Of a stretch of DNA of 56,176 nucleotides, positions 26,011-34,523 are shown piece by piece (the first letter of the stretch is position 1; each line of letters begins with the position of its first letter). The position numbers and the translations under genes are program-made. The notes under the pieces were generated by a model that saw nothing but the letters and a program-made list of their open reading frames with translations, had not been told where the DNA came from and made no database searches. Location of the stretch: the NCBI GenBank assembly GCA_005888335.1, contig VAWY01000133.1, forward strand, positions 1 through 56,176. The letters run 5' to 3'. This DNA comes from Actinomycetota bacterium (lineage in GTDB: Bacteria > Actinomycetota > Thermoleophilia > Solirubrobacterales > Solirubrobacteraceae).

Positions 26011-27110
26011 GGCTCGCTCTTCTCCTCCTTCCCGGGCCGCTGCGGGCCGCGGGATCGCTGTTGGTTGGCTCGGAGCCCCCGCCCCAGGCCGACGATGCGC
26101 TCGATCAGGCCCTGCAGGCCGCGCGGGGCCGCGAGCATGACTCCGATCAGCACGAGGCCGTAGATGGCGATCGAGAGGTTGGCCTGCACGTTCTGCGACA
26201 GGTTCATCGCCTTGCTGAGGTCGTCGGACCAGGTCGGGATGAGCACGATCAGCGCCGCTCCCCACACGGCCCCCATCAGGCTCCCGAGCCCGCCGAGGAT
26301 CACCCCGGTGAGCACCGCGACGGACAGCGACAGCGGGAACGAGCCGGGGGCGGCCAGGTTGTTGACGACGACGAAGAGCCCGCCGGCCAGCCCCGCGCAG
26401 GCCGCGCTGATCACGAACGCGAGCACCTGGGTGCGCGGGACGTGCAGGCCGCACAGCTCGGCGGCGATCTCGTCGTCGCGGACCGCGCGCAGGCTGCGCC
26501 CGACGCGGCTGCGGACGAGGTTGGCGAGCAGCACGTACGTGGCGAGCCCGCCCAGGATCGTGATCCACGCCTGCCAGCGCTCGAGGGGGAACGTCGCGCC
26601 GAGCGAGGAGGGCACCGTGGGCGGTGGCACGGTGATCCCGTTCGACGCCCCGAGGAACTTGGGGAACTTGTCGGCCAGCGAGGGGAGGCCGACGGCGAGC
26701 GCGAGCGTGGCGCCGGCCAGGTACGGCCCGCGCAGCCGCGCCGCGGCGGCGCCGGCCACGATCCCGGCGAGCGCCGTGACGATGACGGCGACGACGAGGA
26801 TCAGAGCCAGCGGCCAGCCCGGGCCGCTCTGCAGCTTCACCGTCGTGTAGGCGCCGATCGCCATCAACGCGCCGTGGCCCAGCGAGATCTGCCCGTTGAG
26901 CCCGGTCAGCACGGTCAGCCCCGCGACGGCGACGAAGTAGTAGCCCATCGTCGCCAGCTGGATGTTGTCGAAGGAGCCGAGCGAGAGCGTGATCAGCCAG
27001 AGCACCACGCCGGCGGCGACGGCGATCGCAAGGTGGCGCAGCAGCGTGTGGTCGACGACGCGCCGCGCGGCGCCCCCGCGCGTGACCGACACGTCGACCC
27101 TGGTCGCCAT
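26007..27110 (-). CDS. livM: Branched-chain amino acid-type ABC permease (LivM)
   Basis: 367 residues with about nine or ten membrane segments. Family markers are GLNGQISLGHGALMAIGAY, the conserved start of LivM permeases, and SRVGRSLRAVRDDEIAAELCG, the EAA-like loop that docks on the ATPase, then GGLGSLMGAVWGAALIVL. The N-terminus is a short cytosolic stretch; the C-terminus is a basic tail. ATG at 27110 follows LivH by two bases and its stop overlaps the binding-protein start, so translation is coupled. Pairs with LivH to form the transmembrane channel. Confidence 0.93.
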   Translation of the reverse strand: MATRVDVSVTRGGAARRVVDHTLLRHLAIAVAAGVVLWLITLSLGSFDNIQLATMGYYFVAVAGLTVLTGLNGQISLGHGALMAIGAYTTVKLQSGPGWPLALILVVAVIVTALAGIVAGAAAARLRGPYLAGATLALAVGLPSLADKFPKFLGASNGITVPPPTVPSSLGATFPLERWQAWITILGGLATYVLLANLVRSRVGRSLRAVRDDEIAAELCGLHVPRTQVLAFVISAACAGLAGGLFVVVNNLAAPGSFPLSLSVAVLTGVILGGLGSLMGAVWGAALIVLIPTWSDDLSKAMNLSQNVQANLSIAIYGLVLIGVMLAAPRGLQGLIERIVGLGRGLRANQQRSRGPQRPGKEEKSEP

Positions 27111-27112
27111 GG

Positions 27113-27991
27113 CTAGACCCGCCGCGCCTGGTGCATCGCGAACAGGCCTTCGGGCCGGATCATGAGCACGGCGACGAGGATGGCCAGCGCGCCGAGCGTG
27201 ACCAGCTGCCCGCTGATGTAGCCCGCGACGTAGCTGAGCGCGAGCCCGATGATCATCCCGCCGACGAGCGCGCCCTGCGGGCTCTCGAGCCCGCCGAGGA
27301 CCGCGGCCGTGAACCCGAAGACCAGCACCGCGTCGAAGTTGTTGGGCGCGACGAAGACCGCCGGCGCGATGAGCACGCCGGCCAGCGAGGCGGCCACCGC
27401 GGCGAGCGCCCAGCCGACGGTGAACATCTGCGCGACGCGCACGCCGAGCAGCCGCGCGACCTCGGGCTCGAACGCCGCGGCGCGCATCCGCAGCCCCAGG
27501 CTCGTGCGCGTGAACAGCACGGCCACCAGAACCATCATGCCGAGGACGACCAGCACGGTGAACAGGTCGAACGGCGAGAACAGCAGCGTGTGGTTGCCGA
27601 CGTGGTAGCCCTTGATCGAGAACGCGGGCGGGAACGACTTCGGGTTGCCACCCCAGATCATCCCGGCGATCGCCTCGATGAGGATCAGCAGTCCCAGCGT
27701 CACGACGACCGCGTTGAGCGGTGGCGCCCCCTCGACGGGCCTGATGACGATCCGCTCGACGATCGCGCCGAGCGCGAGGCCCGAGACGAGCGCGACCGCG
27801 AAGCCGACCCAGTAGGACGCTCCGCTGTCGATCACCGCCCAGGCGATGAACGTCGTGAACATGAGCATCCCGGCCTGGGCGAAGTTCAGGATGCGCGTCG
27901 CTCGCCAGATCAGCACGAGCGACAGCGCGACGGCGGCGTAGATCGCGCCGTTGGCGATGCCGTTGAGGGTGAGGTCGATGAAGCGGCTCAC
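27113..27991 (-). CDS. livH: Branched-chain amino acid-type ABC permease (LivH)
   Basis: 292 residues, about eight membrane helices. It starts FIDLTLNGIANGAIYAAVAL, standard for LivH, with ATRILNFAQAGMLMF and LGLRMRAAAFEPEVARLLGV, the cytosolic ATPase-contacting loop. The typical VLGGLESPQGALVGGMIIGL segment is near the end. Length is normal. It lies three bases after the LivF stop and two bases before LivM. Forms a heterodimeric channel with LivM. Confidence 0.93.
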   Translation of the reverse strand: MSRFIDLTLNGIANGAIYAAVALSLVLIWRATRILNFAQAGMLMFTTFIAWAVIDSGASYWVGFAVALVSGLALGAIVERIVIRPVEGAPPLNAVVVTLGLLILIEAIAGMIWGGNPKSFPPAFSIKGYHVGNHTLLFSPFDLFTVLVVLGMMVLVAVLFTRTSLGLRMRAAAFEPEVARLLGVRVAQMFTVGWALAAVAASLAGVLIAPAVFVAPNNFDAVLVFGFTAAVLGGLESPQGALVGGMIIGLALSYVAGYISGQLVTLGALAILVAVLMIRPEGLFAMHQARRV

Positions 27992-27994
27992 TGA

Positions 27995-28696
27995 TCAGAA
28001 CCCCAGGTAGGCGTGGCGGAGCTTCTCGTCGGCGGCGAGCCGGTCGGGCGCGTCCTGCGCGACGATCCGTCCGAGGTTGAGCACGATGCCGTGGTCGGCC
28101 ACCGACAGCGCGCTCTTGGCGTTCTGCTCGACGAGCAGCACGGTCAGGCCGGTCTCGTCGCGCAGCCGCCGCAGCAGCGCCATGATCTGCGCGGCCACGC
28201 GCGGCGCCAGGCCGAGCGACGGCTCGTCGAGCAGCAGGAGCCTCGGCCGGGCCATGAGCGCCCGGCCGACGGCGAGCATCTGGCGCTCGCCGCCCGACAG
28301 GGTGTTCGCCGGCTTGCCGCGCCGCTCGGCGAGCGGCGGGAAGAGCTCGTACATGCGGTCGAGGTCCTCGCGGCTGCCGTCCTTGCGCCACAGGCCGCCG
28401 AGGCGGAGGTTCTCCTCGACGCTGAGCTCGGCGATGACCCCCCGGCCCTCGGGGACCTGCGCCATGCCGAGCCGGACGATGCGCTCGACCGGCATCCCGG
28501 AGATCACCTGGTCCTCGAGCACGACGCGCCCGCTGCGCGGGCGCACCAGCCCCGACAGCGTGCGCAGCAGCGACGTCTTGCCGGCGCCGTTGGCGCCGAG
28601 CACGGCGGTGATCTTGCCCTGGTCGACCTCGAACGAGACGCCGGCCAGCGCGCGGACGGGTCCGTACGCCGTCTCGATGTTCTCAACCCGCAGCAT
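27995..28696 (-). CDS. livF: ABC transporter ATPase (LivF)
   Basis: 233 residues with all ABC motifs: Walker A GANGAGKTS, Q-loop region, signature LSGGERQM, Walker B LLLLDEPSLGL, and the H-loop valine-rich strand LTVLLVEQN. The MLRVENIETAYGPVRALAGV start and the C-terminal LRHAYLGF are typical LivF. Its start overlaps the 3' end of livG by 14 bases, the usual livG-livF arrangement. Energises transport through LivHM. Confidence 0.94.
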   Translation of the reverse strand: MLRVENIETAYGPVRALAGVSFEVDQGKITAVLGANGAGKTSLLRTLSGLVRPRSGRVVLEDQVISGMPVERIVRLGMAQVPEGRGVIAELSVEENLRLGGLWRKDGSREDLDRMYELFPPLAERRGKPANTLSGGERQMLAVGRALMARPRLLLLDEPSLGLAPRVAAQIMALLRRLRDETGLTVLLVEQNAKSALSVADHGIVLNLGRIVAQDAPDRLAADEKLRHAYLGF

Positions 28697-29480
28697 CGAC
28701 CTCGACTCCCAGGTAGGCGTCGAGCACCCGCTGGTCGGCTTGGACCTCGGCCGGCGTCCCGAACGCGATGCGCCGGCCGAAGTCGAGCACGACGACCCGG
28801 TCGCACACGTTCATCACGAGGTCCATGTGGTGCTCGACCATCGCGACCGCGATCTGGCCGCGCAGGCGGCCGATGAGCGCGGCGAGCTCCTCCATGTCGT
28901 CGGCGCCCAGCCCGCCCGCCGGCTCGTCGAGCAACAGCAGGGCGGGCTTGGCGACCAGCGCCCGCGCAAGCGAGACCCGCTTCTGGACCGGGTAGGGCAG
29001 GCTGTCGGGCTTGCGCTCGGCGACGTCGGCGGCGCCCATCGCGTCGAGCGCCTCCATCGCCGCCTCGCGCAGCGTGCGCTCGTCGCGGTCCGAGCGCGGC
29101 AGGCCGAACAGCGCGGACGCGAGCCCGGCGGAGGCGAGGTGCTCGGCGCCGACCATCACGTTCTCGAGCGCGGTCAGCCCCGGGAAGAGCCCGACGCCCT
29201 GCAGCGTGCGCGCGATGCCGAGGCGCGCCAGGTGATGCGGGCGCAGCCGGCGCAGCGGCTCGCCGCGCCACGTGACGTTCCCCTGGTCGGCGCGGACGAA
29301 GCCGCAGATGACGTTGAAGAGCGTCGTCTTGCCGGCGCCGTTGGGGCCGATGATCCCGACGACCTCGCGCTGGCCGACGTCGAACGAGACCTCGTCGAGC
29401 GCGACCAGCCCGCCGAAGCGCACGGTCACGCCGTCGACCTGCAGCGACGGCTGCCCGTTCCCCCCTCCGGTGGAGGCCAT
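28683..29480 (-). CDS. livG: ABC transporter ATPase (LivG), altered signature motif
   Basis: 265 residues. Walker A GPNGAGKTT and Walker B LLLLDEPAGGL are intact, with the LivG-typical insert and VMVEHHMDLVMNVCDRVVVLD. The ABC signature reads LPYPVQKR, where LivG proteins usually have LPYGVQKR or LSYGQQR; the glycine that contacts the ATP gamma-phosphate of the partner is thus proline. The partner LivF has a normal signature, so one of the two composite ATP sites may be degenerate. Begins 75 bases after the beta-propeller gene; GGAGGGG lies inside the coding sequence only, so the ribosome-binding site is weak. Confidence 0.92.
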   Translation of the reverse strand: MASTGGGNGQPSLQVDGVTVRFGGLVALDEVSFDVGQREVVGIIGPNGAGKTTLFNVICGFVRADQGNVTWRGEPLRRLRPHHLARLGIARTLQGVGLFPGLTALENVMVGAEHLASAGLASALFGLPRSDRDERTLREAAMEALDAMGAADVAERKPDSLPYPVQKRVSLARALVAKPALLLLDEPAGGLGADDMEELAALIGRLRGQIAVAMVEHHMDLVMNVCDRVVVLDFGRRIAFGTPAEVQADQRVLDAYLGVEVDAAG

Positions 29481-29555
29481 GCCGCGTTAGTGCCCGACGT
29501 CCTCAACGCGAAACCCGCGGGCGCGATGTTCCAACAAGCGGCGCGGGTCGGGGCG

Positions 29556-30689
29556 TCAGCGGTGATGCCCGCGGTGGCGCTGCCGGCGGTGGTGCCGGTG
29601 GTGGCGGCGCCGGTGCTTGCGCGACGCGGGCGCGGGTCTTGCAGGCGCCGCTCCGCCGGCGTCCGCCGGGATCAGCGGCGCGAGCCCGGCCTCGCCGGCC
29701 TCGACGTCGAGGATCGCCTGGTGACTCGGGTCGTCGCGCTCGTAGCTCTGGTTGGCGACGATCAGCCGCGTGCCGAGGAACATCGCGCTCGACGGCGAGT
29801 CGAACGGGACCGGCGAGCCGTTGTCGCCGGTCAGCGGCGCCTGCGGGAAGCGCTCGAGCTCCTGCCCCTCCGGGCCGACCACGGCGATCTGCGCCGCAGG
29901 GCCGACCAGCGCGACGTAGATGCGCCCGGACGCCGCGATCGCGAAGCCGTCCGGCGCGTCGGTCGGCCGGCTCTCCCACAGCATCCGCATCGTTCCGGGG
30001 GTGCCGTCGGGCTGGATCGGGACGGCGTAGAGCTTGCCCGTCGTCGGGTCGGGCTCGCCGCCGCCCGCCGAGCTCGCCTGCGCGACCACGAGCGTCCGGT
30101 GATCCGCGGCCAGCGCGATCCCCGCGGTGCCGAACATCCCGCCGTCGAGACGCGGGTCCGACAGCCAGACCTTCGCGTCGCCGCCCCCCGGCGGCACGCG
30201 CCAGATCACCGCCTGCTGGTAGTCGGTCACGTAGAGGCTGCCGTCCGGGCCCCACGCGGCGTAGTCGGGCATCGGCGGCTGGCCGCCGGGCAGGTCGGCG
30301 AACGTCGCGTACGTCGCCTGCGCGCCGGTGCGCGGGTCGAGCAGCAGCGCGCGCGCCGGGCTCTTGTCGAGCAGGACGAGCCGGCCGCGCGCGTCGCTCG
30401 TGGCGACCTGCACCCCGTGCGCCTGCGACAACGTCTGCCCGGTCACCGTCCACGAGCGCAGCAGCGCGCCGTCGCCCGTGTACTCGAACACGCGCGACGG
30501 CACGGTGTCGCCCGCCGGATTGTCGTAGGTCCCCTCGTAGATGCGTCCGTTGGGGTGCACGTACGCGAGCGCCGGGAAGCCGGGCGATGGGACCAGCGCG
30601 AGCACCCGCGTGTCCCACCGCGCCCGGGCGCCGGCGGGCGCCGCGGCCGCGAGCGTCGCCAGCAGCGTGAAGAGCGCCAGCCGTCTCAC
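29556..30689 (-). CDS. Secreted SMP-30/NHL-like beta-propeller protein
   Basis: 377 residues. Signal peptide MRRLALFTLLATLAAAAPAGARA, then repeated blades of the SMP-30/gluconolactonase/NHL type (FPALAYVHPNGRIYEGTYD, PDYAAWGPDGSLYVTDYQQ, GTAGIALAADHRTLVVAQA, DGFAIAASGRIYVALVG). It may be a lactonase or a binding scaffold. The C-terminus ends in a strikingly basic run after ASRK, almost only His and Arg for some 20 residues, which could bind metal, heme or anionic polymer. The start GTG overlaps the amine oxidase stop (GTGA), so the two are co-translated. The 75-bp gap to livG holds no clear promoter. Confidence 0.83.
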   Translation of the reverse strand: MRRLALFTLLATLAAAAPAGARARWDTRVLALVPSPGFPALAYVHPNGRIYEGTYDNPAGDTVPSRVFEYTGDGALLRSWTVTGQTLSQAHGVQVATSDARGRLVLLDKSPARALLLDPRTGAQATYATFADLPGGQPPMPDYAAWGPDGSLYVTDYQQAVIWRVPPGGGDAKVWLSDPRLDGGMFGTAGIALAADHRTLVVAQASSAGGGEPDPTTGKLYAVPIQPDGTPGTMRMLWESRPTDAPDGFAIAASGRIYVALVGPAAQIAVVGPEGQELERFPQAPLTGDNGSPVPFDSPSSAMFLGTRLIVANQSYERDDPSHQAILDVEAGEAGLAPLIPADAGGAAPARPAPASRKHRRRHHRHHRRQRHRGHHR

Positions 30690-32206
30690 AGCTCGTCGAG
30701 CGCCTCGCGGGCGGCCCGCTCGCCCGAGCGCACCGCGCCGTCCATGTAGCCGTTCCAGTAGGTGGACGTCTCGGTCCCCGCCCAGTGGATGCGGCCCTGC
30801 GGCGCGCGCAGCTGGTCGCCGTACGCGAGCAGCAGGCCCGGCGGGCAGATGCCGACCGGACAGCCGCGCGACCACTGCTCGCCGGCCCACAGCGTGTCGA
30901 AGAACGCGGTCGGGTTGATCGCCTCGTCGCCGAAGAACGTCTGGAACTGCTGCAGCACCTTCGTGCGGCGGTCGCTGTCGGACAGCTGCGCGTAGGCCCG
31001 GCACTGGTCGCCGCCCACGAACCCGAAGACGACGCCGGGCGGGTTGGCGCGGTTGGGCGAGTCGTCGAACGTCGCGCTGACCAGCCCGTCCGTCGAGACC
31101 GCGGTGCCGTTGAGGCCCTTGTCGCGCCAGAACGGCTTGTCGTACACCGCGGCGACCTTCGTCAGCGCGCCCTGGCCGAGCCGCTGGGTCAGCTGGTCGC
31201 GCTGGAAGGGCAGCAGCGGCTCGTAGTCGATGCGCCCGGCCAGCGCCGGCGGGACGGCGACGATGACCTGCTTGCCGCGCAGCTCGAGCCGGTCGCAGAT
31301 GACGCGCACGCCCGACGCGCTCTGGACGATCCGCCGCACCGGCGCGTTGAGGAAGATGCGGCGCTTGAGCTCCTGCTCGGCCATGCGGAAGGCGATCGTC
31401 TGCGAGCCGCCCGCCAGCCGCCACATCTGCGCGCCGTCGCGCGTGTCGAAGTTGCGCTCGAACGTCCCCGGGTGGTCCTCGTTGCCCGACGAGGCGATGT
31501 AGAAGAGCGTGAAGAGCAGCGACAGCTCGCGCGGCTCGGCGCCGAAGATCGGCCGCGTGGCGGCGCGCACGAGCTTCATGAAGTCGGGGTTGACGCTGTT
31601 CGCCTTGATCCAGGTCTCGAGCGTCTGGCCGTCCCAGTCGGCGGCGCTGTCGGCGTGCCAGGGGGCGTCGACGGGCACGTGCGTGGACATGTCGTCCAGC
31701 CGCGTGACGACCGTCGCCAGGTCGGCGAGCATCGGGCCGTCGGGCGGCGCGGTCCCGGTCGGGCCCGTGTCGCTGTAGGTCTGGCGGTTGCCGTCGCGGA
31801 CGTACACGTTGTCGCCCGTGTCGTAGGTGTAGAAGGTGTCGACGGCGTAGGCCTTGGCCAGCGCGAGGATGTGGTCCTGCGTCGGGCCGACGAACGTGCC
31901 GCCGCGCTCGGAGACGTCGCCGCCGCCGAGCTCGTGGTTCCACACGCGCCCGCCGACGCGGTCGCGCGCCTCGACGACGAGGACCGACTTCCCGTTGCTG
32001 ACGACCTCGCGCGCCGCGGTCAGCCCGGCGAACCCCGCGCCGACGACGATGACGTCGGCCTGGCGCGAGGGCCGCGCCGCCCGCGTCTTCGTGGCCTTGC
32101 GGCGCGCGTTGCGCTTGGCCTCGGCGCCGGGCGCCCCACCGAGCAGCGCTCCGGCGCCCGCGGCGGCGCCGGCGCCGATGAAGCGGCGTCGGGTCAGGTC
32201 GGTCAA
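30686..32206 (-). CDS. Tat-exported flavin monoamine oxidase family protein
   Basis: 506 residues. Twin-arginine signal RRRFIGAGAAAGAGALLGG at the start implies export folded with FAD. The FAD motif VIVVGAGFAGLTAA (GxGxxG about residues 56-61), EARDRVGGRVW and the C-terminal GRIHWAGTETSTYWNGYMDGAVRSGERAA are the amine oxidase (MAO/polyamine/L-amino-acid oxidase) signatures. It should oxidise a primary or secondary amine to an imine, releasing H2O2 outside the membrane. The start is TTG at 32206, preceded by GAGGAGG and overlapping the TetR stop as TTGA. Length is typical of bacterial MAO-like enzymes. Confidence 0.92.
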   Translation of the reverse strand: MTDLTRRRFIGAGAAAGAGALLGGAPGAEAKRNARRKATKTRAARPSRQADVIVVGAGFAGLTAAREVVSNGKSVLVVEARDRVGGRVWNHELGGGDVSERGGTFVGPTQDHILALAKAYAVDTFYTYDTGDNVYVRDGNRQTYSDTGPTGTAPPDGPMLADLATVVTRLDDMSTHVPVDAPWHADSAADWDGQTLETWIKANSVNPDFMKLVRAATRPIFGAEPRELSLLFTLFYIASSGNEDHPGTFERNFDTRDGAQMWRLAGGSQTIAFRMAEQELKRRIFLNAPVRRIVQSASGVRVICDRLELRGKQVIVAVPPALAGRIDYEPLLPFQRDQLTQRLGQGALTKVAAVYDKPFWRDKGLNGTAVSTDGLVSATFDDSPNRANPPGVVFGFVGGDQCRAYAQLSDSDRRTKVLQQFQTFFGDEAINPTAFFDTLWAGEQWSRGCPVGICPPGLLLAYGDQLRAPQGRIHWAGTETSTYWNGYMDGAVRSGERAAREALDEL

Positions 32207-32850
32207 CGGGTCCTCCTCGCTTGCGTTGCGTAGTGGGCGGCCACCCGGTCGAGGTAGCCGCGCAGCATGGTCTTCGCCTCGTCCAGGAGCTCCCGGTCCC
32301 CTGCCGGGTCGCGGCGGAACGCCTCCTGTAGCAGCGCGTCGCACGCGTGCACCGCCGCCTCGGAGATGGTGACGGCGCGCGCGTCGTCGCGCGCCAGTCC
32401 GAGCGCGACGATCACACGGCGCAGCCCGGCCGCGAGCGCGAGCTTGTTGCGCCGGTCGGCCTCGCGCAGATCGGGCGTCAGGTGGCGGCCGAACCACAGC
32501 GCCCGGTAGCCCGGCTCGTCGCGGTAGCGCCCGGCGAAGAGGTCGACGAGCGCGCCGACCGGGTCCTCCCAGCGCTCGACGGCGGCACGTTCGACGGTCT
32601 GCTCCATGAGCTGTTCGAACGCGTCCATGTGGCGCCGGGCGAGCGCGGCGGCGATCGCGCCGGTGTCGGGGAAGTACTGGTACAGCGAGCCGACCGACAT
32701 CCCGGCGGCGCGCGCGATCCGGGTGGTCGACAGCGCGTCGGCGCCCTCCGCGGCGAGCAGCCGGTCGGCGGCGTCGAGCGCGCGCTCGACACGCTCGCGG
32801 CTGCGTCGCTGGCGCGGGATGCGTCGCGTGGTGGCCCCTGCCGGAGGCAT
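32203..32850 (-). CDS. TetR-family transcriptional regulator
   Basis: 215 residues. Residues about 15-65 form the TetR DNA-binding domain: RERVERALDAADRLLAAEG, LSTTRIARAAGMSVGSLYQYFPD, with YQYF in place of the usual YYHF. The C-terminal helical part (residues 70-210) would bind the inducer. First gene of the minus-strand operon; TTGA overlap with the amine oxidase means repressor and enzyme levels are tied. A 13-bp palindrome starts four bases upstream of its ATG, between it and the divergent aldolase, and is the likely operator, giving autoregulation and control of both units. Confidence 0.9.
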   Translation of the reverse strand: MPPAGATTRRIPRQRRSRERVERALDAADRLLAAEGADALSTTRIARAAGMSVGSLYQYFPDTGAIAAALARRHMDAFEQLMEQTVERAAVERWEDPVGALVDLFAGRYRDEPGYRALWFGRHLTPDLREADRRNKLALAAGLRRVIVALGLARDDARAVTISEAAVHACDALLQEAFRRDPAGDRELLDEAKTMLRGYLDRVAAHYATQARRTR

Positions 32851-32853
32851 ACA

Positions 32854-32866
32854 TGAAACACTTTCA
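32854..32866. promoter_or_regulatory. Palindrome TGAAA-CAC-TTTCA, probable TetR operator
   Basis: A perfect 5-bp inverted repeat with 3-bp spacer in the 42-bp gap between the TetR gene (start 32850) and the aldolase (start 32893). It sits 10-23 bp before the TAGGGT -10 element, overlapping the -35 region, an ideal place for a repressor. Confidence 0.6.
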
Positions 32867-32876
32867 CATTCTCTGC

Positions 32877-32882
32877 TAGGGT
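32877..32882 (+). promoter_or_regulatory. -10 element TAGGGT of the aldolase-kinase operon
   Basis: TAGGGT lies ten bases before the ATG at 32893; the same hexamer precedes two other starts in the window at seven bases. The -35 region falls on the TetR palindrome. Confidence 0.5.
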
Positions 32883-32892
32883 GCCAACTCGC

Positions 32893-33555
32893 ATGCTGGA
32901 GCGGGAGCGGGAGGCGGTCGCCGCGGCGGCCCGGCGGCTGGCGGCCGACGGGCTGGTCCTCGGGACGTCGGGCAACGTGAGCGCGCGCTCGGGCGAGCAC
33001 GTCGCGATCACGCCCACCGGCGCGGTCCTCGGCGAGGTCGAGCCCGAGCAGGTCACCGTCGTCGACCTCGAGGGGCGCGTCGTCGACGGCGAGCTCGAGC
33101 CGACGTCGGAGGCCGACATGCACCTGGGCGTCTACCGCCGGTACGGCGCCGGGGCCGTCGTCCACACGCACGCGCCGGTCGCGACCGCGCTCTCCTGCGT
33201 CCTCTCCGGCGAGCTGCCGTGCGTGCACTACGAGATGCTGCTGCTCGGCGGCCCGGTCCGCGTCGCGCCGTATGCGACGTTCGGCACGCCCGAGCTCGCC
33301 GCCTCGGCGCTCGACGCGCTCGAGGGCCGCACCGCCGCGCTGCTGGCCAACCACGGCACGATCGCCTTCGGCGCCGACGTGGCCGCAGCGCTGCACGCCA
33401 CCGCGCTGCTGGAGTGGGCGTGCGGCGTCTACTGGCGCGCCGCGGCGATCGGCGTGCCGCGCGTGCTCGACGAGGCGCAGCGCCAGGCCGTCGTCGACGC
33501 CGCCGTTGCGCGCGGCTACGGAACCACGCGACGGGTACAAGACGAGGCGCGATGA
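32893..33555 (+). CDS. Class II aldolase/adducin-family protein (FucA-like)
   Basis: 220 residues, zinc-dependent class II aldolase of the L-fuculose/L-ribulose phosphate family. Visible residues: TSGNVSAR phosphate-binding segment (about 25-32), catalytic Glu73 (TSEADMH), zinc ligands His91 and His93 (HTHAP), and His154 (NHG). It would cleave a ketose 1-phosphate into dihydroxyacetone phosphate and an aldehyde, or act as a related epimerase or dehydratase. The following gene is a PfkB sugar kinase with overlapping ATGA, which would supply the phosphorylated sugar. The ATG at 32893 fits the family; a GTG at 32881 overlaps the -10 element and is less likely. Under probable control of the adjacent TetR. 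Confidence 0.87.
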   Translation: MLEREREAVAAAARRLAADGLVLGTSGNVSARSGEHVAITPTGAVLGEVEPEQVTVVDLEGRVVDGELEPTSEADMHLGVYRRYGAGAVVHTHAPVATALSCVLSGELPCVHYEMLLLGGPVRVAPYATFGTPELAASALDALEGRTAALLANHGTIAFGADVAAALHATALLEWACGVYWRAAAIGVPRVLDEAQRQAVVDAAVARGYGTTRRVQDEAR

Positions 33556-34505
33556 CCGACATGAGGGCAATCGCGCTGGGCGTGCACGTGCTCGACGTGC
33601 TCGTCCGCCCGGTCGAGGCGATCCCCGAGGGTCAGGGCGGGGCGCTGGTCGACGAGATCCGCATGACCGCGGCCGGGTCGGCGGGCGGCACGGCGCTCAT
33701 CCTGGCCAAGCTCGGCGCCAAGGTGCGCAGCGCGGGGGCGATCGGCCGAGACCCGCTCGGCGACATGCTCTGCTCGCTGCTCGAGCGCGACGGCGTCGAC
33801 ACCGCGCTGCTGCTGCGCCGCGACGGCGTCCAGACGTCGGCGAGCGTGCTGCCCATCCGGCCGGACGGCTCGCGCCCGGCCTTCCACGTGGTCGGGGCCA
33901 ACGGCGCGTACGGCGTCGACGACGCGCCGTGGACGGCGATCGCGGCCTCGACGCACCTGCACGTCGGCGGCCCCGAGTTCATGGGCGGCGAGGCGGCGGG
34001 GCAGATCCTCGAGCGCGCGCGCGAGCACGGTGTCGTGACGTCGGCCGACATCCTGGCCCCTGGTGACATGGGCCTGCTGGAGTGGATCGCGCCGGCGCTG
34101 CCGCAGCTCGACTACCTGCTGCCCAACGACGAGCAGGTGCTCGGCTTCACCGGCGCGAGCGACCTCGTCGCCGGCTGCCGGGCGCTGATCGAGCGCGGCG
34201 TCGGCTGCGTCGCGGCGACCTGCGGCGCCGAGGGCGTGCTCGTCGTCGACGCCGAGTCGGTCGAGCGCGTCCCGGCGTTCGTCATCGACGTCGTCGACAC
34301 GACCGGCTGCGGCGACGCGTTCTCCGCGGGCTTCCTGCGCGGGCTGTCGCTCGGCCGCGACCGCCGCGGCGCGGCCGCGCTCGGCTGCGCGACCGCGGCG
34401 CTCGTCGCCCAGGGCCTCGGCACCGACCACGGGGACTACGACCTCGCCGCGGTCGAGGCCTTCGCCGAGCAGACGCCGACGGTCGCGCTCGAAGAGTCCC
34501 GATGA
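33552..34505 (+). CDS. PfkB-family sugar kinase
   Basis: 317 residues, ribokinase fold. AAGSAGGTALILAKLGAKV is the substrate-binding Gly-rich segment, and DTTGCGDAFSAGF carries catalytic Asp255; the motif has Cys where most members have Ala (GAGD). The ATG overlaps the aldolase stop, so kinase and aldolase are a functional pair: kinase phosphorylates a ketose, aldolase cleaves it. The ketose is unknown. Other options are a nucleoside or 2-keto-3-deoxy sugar kinase. 18 bases separate it from the next ATG, which has its own promoter element. Confidence 0.87.
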   Translation: MTDMRAIALGVHVLDVLVRPVEAIPEGQGGALVDEIRMTAAGSAGGTALILAKLGAKVRSAGAIGRDPLGDMLCSLLERDGVDTALLLRRDGVQTSASVLPIRPDGSRPAFHVVGANGAYGVDDAPWTAIAASTHLHVGGPEFMGGEAAGQILERAREHGVVTSADILAPGDMGLLEWIAPALPQLDYLLPNDEQVLGFTGASDLVAGCRALIERGVGCVAATCGAEGVLVVDAESVERVPAFVIDVVDTTGCGDAFSAGFLRGLSLGRDRRGAAALGCATAALVAQGLGTDHGDYDLAAVEAFAEQTPTVALEESR

Positions 34506-34510
34506 CCGGC

Positions 34511-34516
34511 TAGGGT
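34511..34516 (+). promoter_or_regulatory. -10 element TAGGGT of a leaderless hydrolase gene
   Basis: TAGGGT followed by seven bases (GCCGCCG) and the ATG at 34524; no Shine-Dalgarno sequence. The same arrangement precedes the gene starting at 45127. Confidence 0.5.
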
Positions 34517-34523
34517 GCCGCCG

